Positions 16,002-23,824 are shown, numbered from the stretch's first letter. The stretch is DNA of 33,080 bases from Lachnospiraceae bacterium UBA4380 (GCA_002390025.1 DGRU01000026.1:4682-37761), one strand, 5' to 3'. Numbers and translations are program-made. Notes: generated by a model from the sequence alone, not told the origin.

Positions 16002-16021
16002 AGGTTCAAGAAATAAAGATT
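15992..16021. repeat. 15-bp duplication spanning the glnS stop
   Basis: CAAGAAATAAAGGTT (15992-16006, containing the glnS TAA) is followed directly by CAAGAAATAAAGATT (16007-16021), a 14 of 15 match. Because the unit is 15 bp, the second TAA is in frame with the first and acts as a back-up stop. Confidence 0.85.
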
Positions 16022-16040
16022 CCTTTGCATAAGTGCGTGT

Positions 16041-16073
16041 GCCGGAGATTTTTCCACAGATCTCCGGCATTTT
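16041..16073 (+). terminator. glnS terminator
   Basis: GCCGGAGAT (16041-16049) pairs perfectly with ATCTCCGGC (16060-16068) and is followed by ATTTT. This is a standard intrinsic terminator 40 bases after glnS. Confidence 0.8.
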
Positions 16074-16076
16074 GCT

Positions 16077-16229
16077 ATCAACCCGGACCGGAAAGGACGG
16101 ACCGCCTGTCATATCGGACCGGAAAGGGCGGGCCGCCCGTCACCTCCGACGGAAAGGGCAGGCTGCCAATCACCTCTGACGAAAGGGGCAGGCCGGCAAT
16201 CAACTCGCCCCGGAAAGGGCGGGCCGGTG
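16077..16229. repeat. Five ~31-bp GC-rich tandem repeats before the mocR gene
   Basis: Five imperfect units start near 16077, 16111, 16142, 16169 and 16199. Each contains a core close to GACCGGAAAGGGCGGGCCG preceded by an ATCAAC/ATCACC-like segment. They fill the gap between the glnS terminator and the regulator's ribosome-binding site. The repeats are open in one frame but have no convincing start signal, so I do not call a gene. Confidence 0.75.
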
Positions 16230-16281
16230 CGGCATCCGCCCTTTGCAGTCGGACAAATTATTTTTCAGGAGAGACAGGACT

Positions 16282-17865
16282 GTGGCACAGGAACTGAACA
16301 TCCGGCTCAGTACGGACGAAAAAAAGCCCCTCTACAGGCAGATCTATGAATATATCCGCGGCGAGATCCGAAGCGGCGGCCTGGAAGCGGGAGAGCGTCT
16401 TCCCTCGACCCGCGCCCTTGCAGCGGGTCTTCATGTGGCGCGCAGCACAGCGGAACTGGCCTACAGCCAGCTGCTCTCGGAAGGATATATCCGCGCGAAA
16501 AAAAACAGCGGCTACTATGTCAACGAGATAGAAAATCTGGCAGAACTGCATTTTGAAGAGCGCTGGACAGACGGGGCTGATGGGGGAACAGATGCGGGGG
16601 AGGAGTCTGTGCCGGATTACCGGCAGACAGCAGAGGAGAGCGGGAGAGGGGCCGCAGAGGAGCGGTCTGTACCAAACCTCTCCAGACTGGGAAGACAGGG
16701 GGCAGATAACAGCGGTGTGATCGACTTTTCCCTGCGCCACACAGAGATGTCGGTTTTTCCCTACAGCACATGGAAAAAGATCATGCGCGAGGTAATGGTC
16801 GATGCCAACTCGGAGATGTTTTCTCACAGCGAGCCCGGCGGGGACCTGACCCTGCGCACGACGATCGCCCATTATCTGCACTTTTCAAGAGGCGTGCGCT
16901 GCAGGCCGGAGCAGGTCATTGTGGGTGCCGGCAACGATTACCTGCTGATGCTGCTGCGGCATATCCTGGGAGAGGGCAGGAGAGTCGCCATGGAGAATCC
17001 GTCCTACCTGCGGGCTGCCCAGATCTTCCGGTCCTTCGGATACGGAATCTGCCCTGTCGGTATGGACGCCGACGGCATGCTGCCGGGCTCGCTTGCAGAC
17101 TCCGGCGCGGACCTGGTCTATGCCATGCCAGCCCATCAGTTTCCCATGGGCTGCATCATGCCGGTCGGCCGCAGGGCGGCCCTTCTGGGATGGGCGACAG
17201 ACGGAGCGGACCGCTATATCATTGAGGACGACTATGACTCGGAATTCCGCTACCGCGGCAAACCCATTCCGGCCCTGCAGTCTCTGGACCGAGCCGGCAG
17301 GGTGATCTATATCGGTACTTTTTCCAAGGCCATTGCGCCGGCCATCCGCATCAGCTACATGATCCTGCCGCCGGAGCTTTTGCTGCGCTACCGCGAAAAA
17401 TGCTGGTTTTTCTCCTCCACGGTATCCAGGATCGACCAGAGGATCCTGAACGAATTCATGAAAAACGGCCACTTCGAGCGCCATCTCAACCGCATGCGCA
17501 GTCTCTACCGGGCAAGGCACGACGAGCTCCTGGCCCAGCTCCGCCCCCTGCAGGGCCGCTGCCGGATCCTGGGGGCCGGCACGGGACTGCACCTGGTCCT
17601 TCAGGCATCTCCCGAGACGGCTGCGGGGATCGCGCAGGGCATGCCCGGCCCTGATGATCCGTCGGCAGCACAGATGGAACAGGAGATTGTCCGGCGCGCC
17701 GCCGCCCATGGCGTCGCGGTCTACGCGATCTCTGATTATCTGCTGCCGGGCACTGCCTCGACACAGCAGAAAAGGCAGCTTCCCTCCATCCTGCTGGGTT
17801 TCGGTGCCCTGGATGAGAAATCGATCCGCGAGGGTGTGCGCAGGCTGTCCCTGGCACTGGAGTAA
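16282..17865 (+). CDS. MocR/PdxR-type regulator (GntR HTH fused to aminotransferase fold)
   Basis: This is a 527-aa MocR-subfamily transcription factor. The N-terminal winged helix (about 1-75) has the GntR pattern PLYRQIYEYIRGEIRSGGLEAGERLPSTRALA...ARSTAELAYSQL. A polar linker rich in Gly/Glu/Asp (about 91-150) follows. The C-terminal PLP-dependent fold-type I domain contains IEDDYDSEFRYRGKPIPALQSLD and IYIGTFSKAIAPAIRISY, with the PLP-binding Lys at 349. Such proteins sense PLP or amino compounds and often control vitamin B6 or GABA genes. No neighbouring target is obvious here. GTG at 16282 is chosen because AGGAGAG lies 8 bases upstream; a TTG at 16243 would add 13 atypical residues. Confidence 0.88.
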   Translation: MAQELNIRLSTDEKKPLYRQIYEYIRGEIRSGGLEAGERLPSTRALAAGLHVARSTAELAYSQLLSEGYIRAKKNSGYYVNEIENLAELHFEERWTDGADGGTDAGEESVPDYRQTAEESGRGAAEERSVPNLSRLGRQGADNSGVIDFSLRHTEMSVFPYSTWKKIMREVMVDANSEMFSHSEPGGDLTLRTTIAHYLHFSRGVRCRPEQVIVGAGNDYLLMLLRHILGEGRRVAMENPSYLRAAQIFRSFGYGICPVGMDADGMLPGSLADSGADLVYAMPAHQFPMGCIMPVGRRAALLGWATDGADRYIIEDDYDSEFRYRGKPIPALQSLDRAGRVIYIGTFSKAIAPAIRISYMILPPELLLRYREKCWFFSSTVSRIDQRILNEFMKNGHFERHLNRMRSLYRARHDELLAQLRPLQGRCRILGAGTGLHLVLQASPETAAGIAQGMPGPDDPSAAQMEQEIVRRAAAHGVAVYAISDYLLPGTASTQQKRQLPSILLGFGALDEKSIREGVRRLSLALE

Positions 17866-17869
17866 ATGG

Positions 17870-17918
17870 AAAAGACCTGACATAGTCACCGGCTTGCGGT
17901 GAGGATGTCAGGTCTTTT
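17870..17918. terminator. Bidirectional terminator between mocR-type gene and tetR
   Basis: AAAAGACCTGACAT (17870-17883) pairs perfectly with ATGTCAGGTCTTTT (17905-17918). An inner CACCG/CGGTG helix extends the fold. A-run and T-run ends serve both convergent genes. Confidence 0.85.
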
Positions 17919-18021
17919 ATAGTGTTCTCTTTTACACTTTTCCCTTTTTCTTTTACCCCTTCCGAATGTGATTCCGCGGCTTCCGCCATGGTTTTTGCCG
18001 GCCGGTCCCGGGGAGGGCAGA

Positions 18022-18645
18022 TCAGATATTCATCTTGCGCAGGGTCTGAAGATATTCGCTGAAGCGTTCTGCATACTGTTCGTGCCCCGGTTTCGCATTT
18101 TCATCTTTTCTCTCCACAAGCTCCTGCATCAGGCCAAAGCGCGTGTACTCCAGCATCTGCGAGATCCGGCGCGCGTCCTGTTCGGACAAAAAAGGCGGCC
18201 GCTGGGCTTCAATGACCAGATCCAGCCTCAGGTCTGCTACCGCCCCTGCCAGATCCTCCGGGATCTCGGGCTTGAATTTGGGATCTCCGGCGGCCAGCTC
18301 TTCATCCGCCCGGCGCAGGAAGAGAGGCATATAGGGATATTTTTGGAGGACTGCCGCATCGGCCCTGACCAGCTGCCGGTACATCTCAAAGAAGTCGCAG
18401 CCCCTGCGGCGCCCGGCCTCCCTGAGCTCCAGAAGCATGTATCTGGTGCTGTACTCGTAGAGAAACTCCCAGGTGCCCTTCTTGCTCTTGAAATAGTGGA
18501 AGAGCAGTCCCTTGCTGATGGAGGCTGCGGCGACCATTTCATCTGTACTGGCATGCCGGTAGCCGTTCTGTGCAAAGATCCTCATCGCACCGTTGATGAT
18601 CCGGTCCTGCCGGTCTTTTTTTAAATCAAAAAAACGTTCGTTCAT
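18022..18645 (-). CDS. TetR/AcrR-family regulator
   Basis: This 207-aa one-component regulator has an N-terminal TetR helix-turn-helix (DRQDRIINGAMRIFAQNGYRHASTDEMVAAASISKGLLFHYFKSK, about 10-54). A variable all-helical ligand domain follows (about 60-207), in which no ligand can be predicted. ATG 18645 is used because GAAGGAA lies about 10 bases upstream. An upstream TTG would add nine residues. A 19-bp inverted repeat (18739-18757) covers the predicted start of transcription, so the gene very probably represses itself. It faces away from the hydrogenase operon across a ~500-bp regulatory region and could affect it, but that link is inference. Confidence 0.88.
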   Translation of the reverse strand: MNERFFDLKKDRQDRIINGAMRIFAQNGYRHASTDEMVAAASISKGLLFHYFKSKKGTWEFLYEYSTRYMLLELREAGRRRGCDFFEMYRQLVRADAAVLQKYPYMPLFLRRADEELAAGDPKFKPEIPEDLAGAVADLRLDLVIEAQRPPFLSEQDARRISQMLEYTRFGLMQELVERKDENAKPGHEQYAERFSEYLQTLRKMNI

Positions 18646-18738
18646 CGCCTGTATTTCCTTCTGCATCCGCAAAGAGTCTTAAAACCTGCTCCTGTATACA
18701 CCCTTTCAGGGAAATGTTCTGCCCGCTGCCGGCAATAG

Positions 18739-18790
18739 ATTGACCGGAACGATCAATTTTTATCATAGCATCTTCGGTCCGGAATGACAA
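18739..18790 (-). promoter_or_regulatory. tetR promoter with overlapping palindromic operator
   Basis: On the minus strand, TTGTCA (18785-18790) is 17 bp from TATGAT (18762-18767). The inverted repeat ATTGAccggaacgaTCAAT (18739-18757; arms TTGACCG/CGATCAA with one mismatch) falls where transcription would begin (about 18755). This is a typical TetR autorepression layout. Confidence 0.65.
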
Positions 18791-18808
18791 TCCTGCAGCG
18801 GCCGGGAC

Positions 18809-18826
18809 ATAGTTTAAGCAAACTAT
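18809..18826. promoter_or_regulatory. Inverted repeat in the tetR-hyd region
   Basis: ATAGTTT-AAGC-AAACTAT is a perfect 7-bp inverted repeat with a 4-bp spacer and has the size of a dimeric-repressor site. It lies upstream of the tetR -35 and about 340 bp before hydC. The protein that would bind it is unknown. Confidence 0.4.
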
Positions 18827-18905
18827 CCAGATGGTTAGTTATTTAAAACCCGATTATTGTCGAAAATAACCATATTTTTAGGAAAAGTTTTTAATTCCGA
18901 ACTAA

Positions 18906-18920
18906 ATATTTGACAAATAT
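18906..18920. promoter_or_regulatory. Inverted repeat containing a TTGACA box upstream of hyd
   Basis: ATATTTG-A-CAAATAT is a perfect 7-bp inverted repeat that includes TTGACA (18910-18915) and is followed 25 bp on by TAATATATAAT. It is a candidate hyd promoter/operator, although the -35 to -10 spacing is not canonical. The rest of 18646-19161 shows GC-rich hairpins (for example GCCGG/CCGGC near 18973-18990) but no gene. Confidence 0.35.
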
Positions 18921-19161
18921 GCAACAATTGGCAGGAAAAATAATATATAATTTTCCTAACAATACTCTCATGCCGGGAGAAGATCCGGCAGCGGGAACAC
19001 ACAGACCGCAGGACTGCTTTAAGTGAATGCCGGGGATTGGGCAGGCAGCAGGAAATGCCGGATCGGGCAGGGGCAGGATTTGCTCAGGAAGCAGTACTTT
19101 CAAAGGGGATCGTTTCCGCAGATATTTACAATTATTTGTTTTGGAAAGGAGATGGTAATCG

Positions 19162-19653
19162 ATGGCTAATGTAGCTTTTCGGGGAACGCCAAAACAGGAA
19201 CGGGAGCTTCGGAAATTTATTAAAAAGCACAAAGACCAGCCCGGAGCGATGATGCCTGTACTCCAGGAAGCACAGGGAATCTACGGATATCTGCCCAGAG
19301 AGGTGCAGATGATCATTGCCGAAGAGATGGGCGTTCCGCTTTCCCAGGTATTCGGAGTTGCGACATTCTATTCGCAGTTCACCCTGTCCCCCAAGGGCGA
19401 GCACACTGTCAGTGTATGTCTCGGAACAGCCTGTTACGTCAAGGGCGCTGACAAGATTCTGGCCGCTATTGAGGAACGCCTCGGGATCAAAGCCGGGGAA
19501 TGCACCTCTGACGGCTTCTTCTCCATTGACAGCTGCCGGTGTCTTGGCGCCTGCGGCCTGGCTCCCGTCATGACGATCGACGGTGAAGTCTACGGCAAGT
19601 GCACACCGGAGTCAGCGGTGAAAATCATTGATTCCTATTATGAGGAGGTGTAA
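19162..19653 (+). CDS. hydC: NuoE-like [2Fe-2S] subunit of NAD-linked [FeFe] hydrogenase
   Basis: This is a 163-aa thioredoxin-fold [2Fe-2S] protein, the small (gamma) subunit of HydABC-type hydrogenases and homologue of complex I NuoE. The four cluster cysteines are visible as CLGTAC (C-x4-C) and CRCLGAC (C-x3-C, the first Cys being that of RCLG) in the C-terminal half. The N-terminal helical part GAMMPVLQEAQGIYGYLPREVQMIIAEEMGVPLSQVFGVATFYSQF is the standard NuoE signature. It passes electrons to or from the flavin subunit. The start follows AAAGGAGATGG. It is first in a tight operon, 3 bp before hydB. Confidence 0.93.
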   Translation: MANVAFRGTPKQERELRKFIKKHKDQPGAMMPVLQEAQGIYGYLPREVQMIIAEEMGVPLSQVFGVATFYSQFTLSPKGEHTVSVCLGTACYVKGADKILAAIEERLGIKAGECTSDGFFSIDSCRCLGACGLAPVMTIDGEVYGKCTPESAVKIIDSYYEEV

Positions 19654-19656
19654 GCC

Positions 19657-21552
19657 ATGACAATGACATTGAACAGGCTCACGGAAATCAAACAAAAAAA
19701 TCAGGAGCTGGTCATGGTCCGTAAGCTGGTGGCTTCCCAGGCCGAGGAAATGGCCAAGCACACTGCTTACCGCAAACAGATCCTCGTCTGCGGCGGTACC
19801 GGATGTACCTCCTCCGGCAGCTTAAAGGTTATTGAAGCGCTTGAAAAAGAGCTCAAGAAAAACAGCATCGAGGATGTTCTGGTCGTCAAGACCGGATGTT
19901 TCGGTCTCTGCGCGCTGGGCCCCGTCGTGATCGTCTATCCCGAGGGTGCCTTCTATTCCCAGACAACGCCCGAAGGTGCAAAGCGTATTGTCGATGAGCA
20001 TATCATGAACGGCAATATCTGCAAGGACCTGCTCTATCCTGAGACTGTCCACGAGGACGGCGAGATCCTTCCTCTGAGCAAGACCAATTTCTACGCCAAA
20101 CAGATGCGTATCGCCCTCAAGAACTGCGGTGTCATCGACCCCGAGAACATTGAGGAATATATCGCTCTGGACGGCTATTTTGCCCTGCACAAGGTCCTGA
20201 CCGAGATGACCCAGGACCAGGTAATCGATACCATGCTGGCATCCGGACTGCGCGGCCGCGGCGGCGCGGGCTTCCCGACCGGCAGAAAATGGGCATTCTG
20301 TAAAGCAACTAAATCCGATATCAAGTATGTCTGCTGTAACGCCGACGAAGGCGACCCGGGTGCATTCATGGACCGTTCCATCCTCGAGGGCGACCCTCAC
20401 GCGGTCCTGGAGGCAATGGCCATTGCCGGCTATGCCATCGGCGCCAGCCAGGGTTATGTCTATGTCCGCGCGGAGTATCCTATCGCAGTCCAGCGTCTGC
20501 AGATCGCCATTCAGCAGGCCCGTGAGTACGGATTACTCGGCGACAACATCTTCCGCACAGATTTCTGCTTCGACGTCGAGATCCGTCTGGGCGCCGGCGC
20601 CTTTGTCTGCGGCGAAGAGACAGCCCTGATGACCTCCATCGAAGGTAAGCGAGGCGAGCCTCGTCCCCGTCCTCCCTTCCCGGCGGTCAAGGGTCTGTTC
20701 CAGAAACCCACCATCCTCAATAACGTTGAGACCTATGCAAACGTAGCCCAGATCATCCTCAAGGGCGCCGACTGGTATTCCTCCATCGGCACAGAGACTT
20801 CCAAGGGCACCAAGGTTTTCGCAGTCGGCGGCAAGATCACCAACGTCGGTCTGGTCGAAGTTCCCATGGGCACCACCCTGCGCGAGATCATCGAGGAGAT
20901 CGGCGGCGGCATTCCCAACGGCAAGAAATTCAAGGCGGCCCAGACGGGCGGCCCTTCCGGCGGATGTATTCCTTCCGTCCACATTGATACACCGATCGAC
21001 TATGAGAGCCTGGCCAAGATCGGCTCCATGATGGGATCCGGCGGTCTGATCGTCATGGACGAAGACACCTGTATGGTGGATATCGCCAAGTTCTACATGG
21101 AGTTCATCTGTGAAGAGTCCTGCGGTAAATGTTCACCCTGCCGTATCGGCACCCACCGTCTGCTGCAGATGCTCGACGACATCACCAAGGGCCATGCGAC
21201 CCTGGAGGAGCTGGACAAGATCGAGGAACTTGCAGCCCACATGAAGGTTTCCTGCCTCTGCGCCCTGGGCCAGACCGCATCCAACCCGGTCACCTCCACC
21301 CTTCGCTATTTCCGCGAGGAATATGTCGACCATATCGTCAACAAGAGATGTGCAGCGAAGAAGTGTAAAGACCTCCTGCACTATCAGATCGATCCCGACA
21401 AGTGCAAAGGCTGCACGCTCTGTTCCAGAAACTGCCCTGTGGGCGCCATCAGCGGCACAGTCAAAGAGCCTCACCACATCGATATCGACGTCTGCATCAA
21501 GTGCGGCCTGTGCAAGCAGAACTGTAAGTTCGACGCTGTGTATATGGAATAA
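19657..21552 (+). CDS. hydB: NuoF-like flavin/NADH-binding hydrogenase subunit
   Basis: This 631-aa beta subunit of the multimeric, probably electron-bifurcating [FeFe] hydrogenase binds NAD(H), FMN and several FeS clusters. Domains in order: an N-terminal thioredoxin-like [2Fe-2S] domain (Cys45, Cys50, then CFGLC), and the NuoF core with GRGGAGFPTGRKWAF (NADH/FMN binding) and NADEGDPGAFMDRSILEGDPH. The SLBB segment and the [4Fe-4S] motif ESCGKCSPCRIGT follow. The C-terminal two-cluster ferredoxin domain is CKGCTLCSRNC and CIKCGLCKQNC. This layout distinguishes HydB from plain NuoF, which lacks the ferredoxin tail. GAGGAGGTG just before the start overlaps the end of hydC. Its stop codon overlaps the ribosome-binding site of hydA, indicating translational coupling. 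Confidence 0.94.
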   Translation: MTMTLNRLTEIKQKNQELVMVRKLVASQAEEMAKHTAYRKQILVCGGTGCTSSGSLKVIEALEKELKKNSIEDVLVVKTGCFGLCALGPVVIVYPEGAFYSQTTPEGAKRIVDEHIMNGNICKDLLYPETVHEDGEILPLSKTNFYAKQMRIALKNCGVIDPENIEEYIALDGYFALHKVLTEMTQDQVIDTMLASGLRGRGGAGFPTGRKWAFCKATKSDIKYVCCNADEGDPGAFMDRSILEGDPHAVLEAMAIAGYAIGASQGYVYVRAEYPIAVQRLQIAIQQAREYGLLGDNIFRTDFCFDVEIRLGAGAFVCGEETALMTSIEGKRGEPRPRPPFPAVKGLFQKPTILNNVETYANVAQIILKGADWYSSIGTETSKGTKVFAVGGKITNVGLVEVPMGTTLREIIEEIGGGIPNGKKFKAAQTGGPSGGCIPSVHIDTPIDYESLAKIGSMMGSGGLIVMDEDTCMVDIAKFYMEFICEESCGKCSPCRIGTHRLLQMLDDITKGHATLEELDKIEELAAHMKVSCLCALGQTASNPVTSTLRYFREEYVDHIVNKRCAAKKCKDLLHYQIDPDKCKGCTLCSRNCPVGAISGTVKEPHHIDIDVCIKCGLCKQNCKFDAVYME

Positions 21553-21566
21553 GGAGGGATAATAAC

Positions 21567-23318
21567 GTGAAAAAAATGATTAATTTAAAAATCAATGATA
21601 TCCCGGTCTCTGTTCCGGAGGGCACAAGCATCCTGCAGGCGGCCAAGATGGCAAAAATCGAGATCCCTTCTCTTTGCTATCTCAAGGATATCAACTGCAT
21701 CGGCGCCTGCCGCGTCTGCGTCGTCGAGATCAAAGGCCGCAAGGGTCTGACTGCCGCATGTACCTATCCTGTGGAAGAGGGCATGGAAGTCCTGACCAAT
21801 ACCGCGGCAGTCCGTGCGTCCAGAAAGACCACCATCGAGCTGATCCTCTCCACGCACCGCAAAAAATGTCTCTCCTGCGTCCGCGGCAACCACTGCGAAC
21901 TGCAGAAGCTGGCTTATGACTACGCCATTGACGAAGATCACTTCAAGGGCGAGGAACCTGCGTATGAAATCGACGATTCCACCCCTTACGTGGTCCGTGA
22001 CAACAACAAATGTATCCAGTGCCTGCGCTGCGTCTCCGCCTGCAACAATGTGCAGACAGTCGGCGCCATCGGCCAGATCCGCCGCGGCTATGACGTCCGC
22101 GTCGGCTCTCCCTTCGATGCAGGCCTCGACACCACTGCTTGCGTCGGCTGCGGCCAGTGTATCGTCGCATGTCCCGTCGGCGCCCTGTACGAGAAGAGCA
22201 ATATCGATGATGTCTGGGATGCCATCGCAGATCCCCAAAAGCACGTCGTATTCTTTACCGCTCCTTCCATCGCGGCTACGCTGGGCGAATGTTTTGATAT
22301 GCCTCCCGGAACCCATGTGGAGAGACAGATGGTTCAGGCCATCCGTATGCTGGGCGACGTCAAGGTCTTTAACATGAACGTCACCGCCGACCTCACCATC
22401 CTGGAGGAGGCCAACGAGCTCATCAGCCGCATCACCTCCAAGAAGCTTGACAAGCCGCCGCTTCCCATGTTTACCTCCTGCTGCCCCGGCTGGATCAAGT
22501 TTATGGAGCACAACTATCCCAGCATGCTGCCGCACCTGTCCACCTGCAAATCCCCGCAGGGCATGTTCGGCGCAATCCTTAAGAGTTACTACTGCCAGAA
22601 GAACCACATCGATCCCAAGGACATGTTTGTGGTCAGCGTGATCCCCTGTACGGCCAAGAAATTTGAGGTCACACGCCCCGAGCTCGGACAGCAGGGAATT
22701 CCGGATGTCGATGTGGCCCTCACCACCAGGGAACTCTCCCGTATGATCAAGGGCGCAGGTATTGTGTTCAAAGATCTGCCGGGCGAGGAATTTGACAATC
22801 CCTTCGGTATCGCTACCGGCGCGGGCAAGATCTTCGGCGCGACCGGCGGCGTCATGGAGGCGGCGCTTCGTACCGCTGCCAACATCCTCGACGGCACCAA
22901 CGAGAAGGTCGACTTTATGGATGTCCGCGGAACTCAGGGCATCAAGGAAGCTACCTACCGCATCGCCGGCGCGGAAGTCGACGTCTGTGTCGCCAGCGGC
23001 CTGGGCAACGCCCGCAAGGTCATTGAGATGATCCAGAGCGGAGAGAAGAATTATCTCTTCATCGAGATCATGGCATGTCCCGGCGGCTGCATCAACGGCG
23101 GCGGCCAGCCCGTCCAGAGCGACTCCGTCCGCAACTATGTGGACCTCAAGAGCCTGCGCTCCGCGGTCCTCTATGATTCCGACAAAGAAAACGACCTTCG
23201 CTGCTCGCACGAGAGCCCTGTTGTCGACATGCTCTACGACGAATACCTCGAGGCTCCCGGCAAGGCTAAGGCCCACAGCCTTCTGCACACCACTTATACT
23301 CCCAGACCGGTCCTGTGA
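21567..23318 (+). CDS. hydA: [FeFe] hydrogenase catalytic subunit
   Basis: This 583-aa catalytic subunit makes or consumes H2 in the cytosol using electrons from HydBC and ferredoxin. Clusters in order: [2Fe-2S] (Cys37, 48, 51, 65), His-ligated [4Fe-4S] (His98, Cys102, 105, 111), two ferredoxin [4Fe-4S] clusters (CIQCLRC..C and CVGCGQC..C), and then the H-cluster domain. H-cluster loops are TSCCPGW (Cys305/306), PCTAKKFE (Cys361) and EIMACPGGCINGGGQP (Cys504, 508). The proton-path residues LEEANELISR and the Ser in PHLSTCK are conserved. The residue before PC in loop 2 is Ile359, where Met is usual. It starts at GTG with AAGGAGGG 8 bases upstream. It lacks the extra C-terminal [2Fe-2S] domain of the Thermotoga enzyme. 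Maturases HydEFG are not in the window. Confidence 0.96.
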   Translation: MKKMINLKINDIPVSVPEGTSILQAAKMAKIEIPSLCYLKDINCIGACRVCVVEIKGRKGLTAACTYPVEEGMEVLTNTAAVRASRKTTIELILSTHRKKCLSCVRGNHCELQKLAYDYAIDEDHFKGEEPAYEIDDSTPYVVRDNNKCIQCLRCVSACNNVQTVGAIGQIRRGYDVRVGSPFDAGLDTTACVGCGQCIVACPVGALYEKSNIDDVWDAIADPQKHVVFFTAPSIAATLGECFDMPPGTHVERQMVQAIRMLGDVKVFNMNVTADLTILEEANELISRITSKKLDKPPLPMFTSCCPGWIKFMEHNYPSMLPHLSTCKSPQGMFGAILKSYYCQKNHIDPKDMFVVSVIPCTAKKFEVTRPELGQQGIPDVDVALTTRELSRMIKGAGIVFKDLPGEEFDNPFGIATGAGKIFGATGGVMEAALRTAANILDGTNEKVDFMDVRGTQGIKEATYRIAGAEVDVCVASGLGNARKVIEMIQSGEKNYLFIEIMACPGGCINGGGQPVQSDSVRNYVDLKSLRSAVLYDSDKENDLRCSHESPVVDMLYDEYLEAPGKAKAHSLLHTTYTPRPVL

Positions 23319-23471
23319 TTTCACTCTAACCTATCATGCCGCTCGCCAGGGCGGCAGCACATGCTCTGCATGTGCCTGAGGCGTTTTTGCGGAGGCGGAA
23401 ACGGTGAAGGATCATGCAATTTGAGCCGCCCCGCGGCACAAAGCACTGAGAGCGATTTGAGCTAAAGAGTT
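23319..23471 (+). ncRNA. Possible structured 3' UTR or small RNA after hydA
   Basis: This non-coding stretch contains consecutive helices: GCCGC/GCGGC, a perfect GCACATGC/GCATGTGC hairpin with a TCT loop (near 23359-23377), and a longer GGCGG/CCGCC pairing around 23393-23430. It ends in a strong terminator. It matches no RNA family I recognise. It may be only the 3' UTR of the hyd mRNA. Confidence 0.3.
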
Positions 23472-23511
23472 TCCCCCGGAAAGTCAGTTACGGCTTTCCG
23501 GGGGATTTTTT
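23472..23511 (+). terminator. Terminator of the hyd operon
   Basis: TCCCCCGGAAAG (23472-23483) pairs perfectly with CTTTCCGGGGGA (23494-23505), followed by six T's. This is the strongest intrinsic terminator in the window. Confidence 0.92.
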
Positions 23512-23580
23512 GTCCTGCAGTATCTGTAGAGAAAACGACAAAATGCTCTTTATAAATTTATTCGTAATGACCGCATTTTG

Positions 23581-23824
23581 TGATAAGATGTTACTGTTAT
23601 AGGCTCGCGGTTATGAAAACTGCCTGCCGACAAATACAATTATTGCAGTTTTGAGCCGCCGGAAACGCGGGCTGTTACAGATATCACAAAAAGATTGAAA
23701 AAACCGCTCGATAGCGATTTTTTCAATCCGGTGTTTGTGCCGCGGGGCGTCCCAGGCACCTGTGATCGCATCGGAGAACCCCGTTCCGGGCTTTTTCCTC
23801 GTGTTGGTCGGAAAGGATACGCAC
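23581..23824 (+). promoter_or_regulatory. Structured leader of the unknown membrane protein
   Basis: An extended -10 (TGATAAGAT, 23581-23589) would give a leader of about 230 nt. Hairpins include AAAACTGC/GCAGTTTT enclosed by GGCTC/GAGCC (about 23600-23660), a perfect TTGAAAAAA/TTTTTTCAA pairing (about 23694-23728), GTGCC/GGCAC, and CCCG-TTC-CGGG followed by CTTTTT just before the ribosome-binding site. The last looks like a terminator placed to attenuate the gene. No known riboswitch is recognised. Confidence 0.35.

Noticed and set aside
16025-16297. Open frame encoding a repetitive Gly/Lys/Pro peptide between glnS and the MocR gene
   Set aside because: It runs through the glnS terminator and the tandem repeats, lacks a ribosome-binding site, and overlaps the start of the regulator. 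The openness follows from the repeat composition.
18022-23318. TetR as the demonstrated regulator of the hydrogenase operon
   Set aside because: Only the autoregulatory site is well placed; no copy of the same repeat is found near hydC, so the link is not claimed.
21585-23324. Minus-strand open frame of 579 codons opposite hydA
   Set aside because: Same reason: hydA has every expected motif, and the antisense frame shows no domain or start signal.
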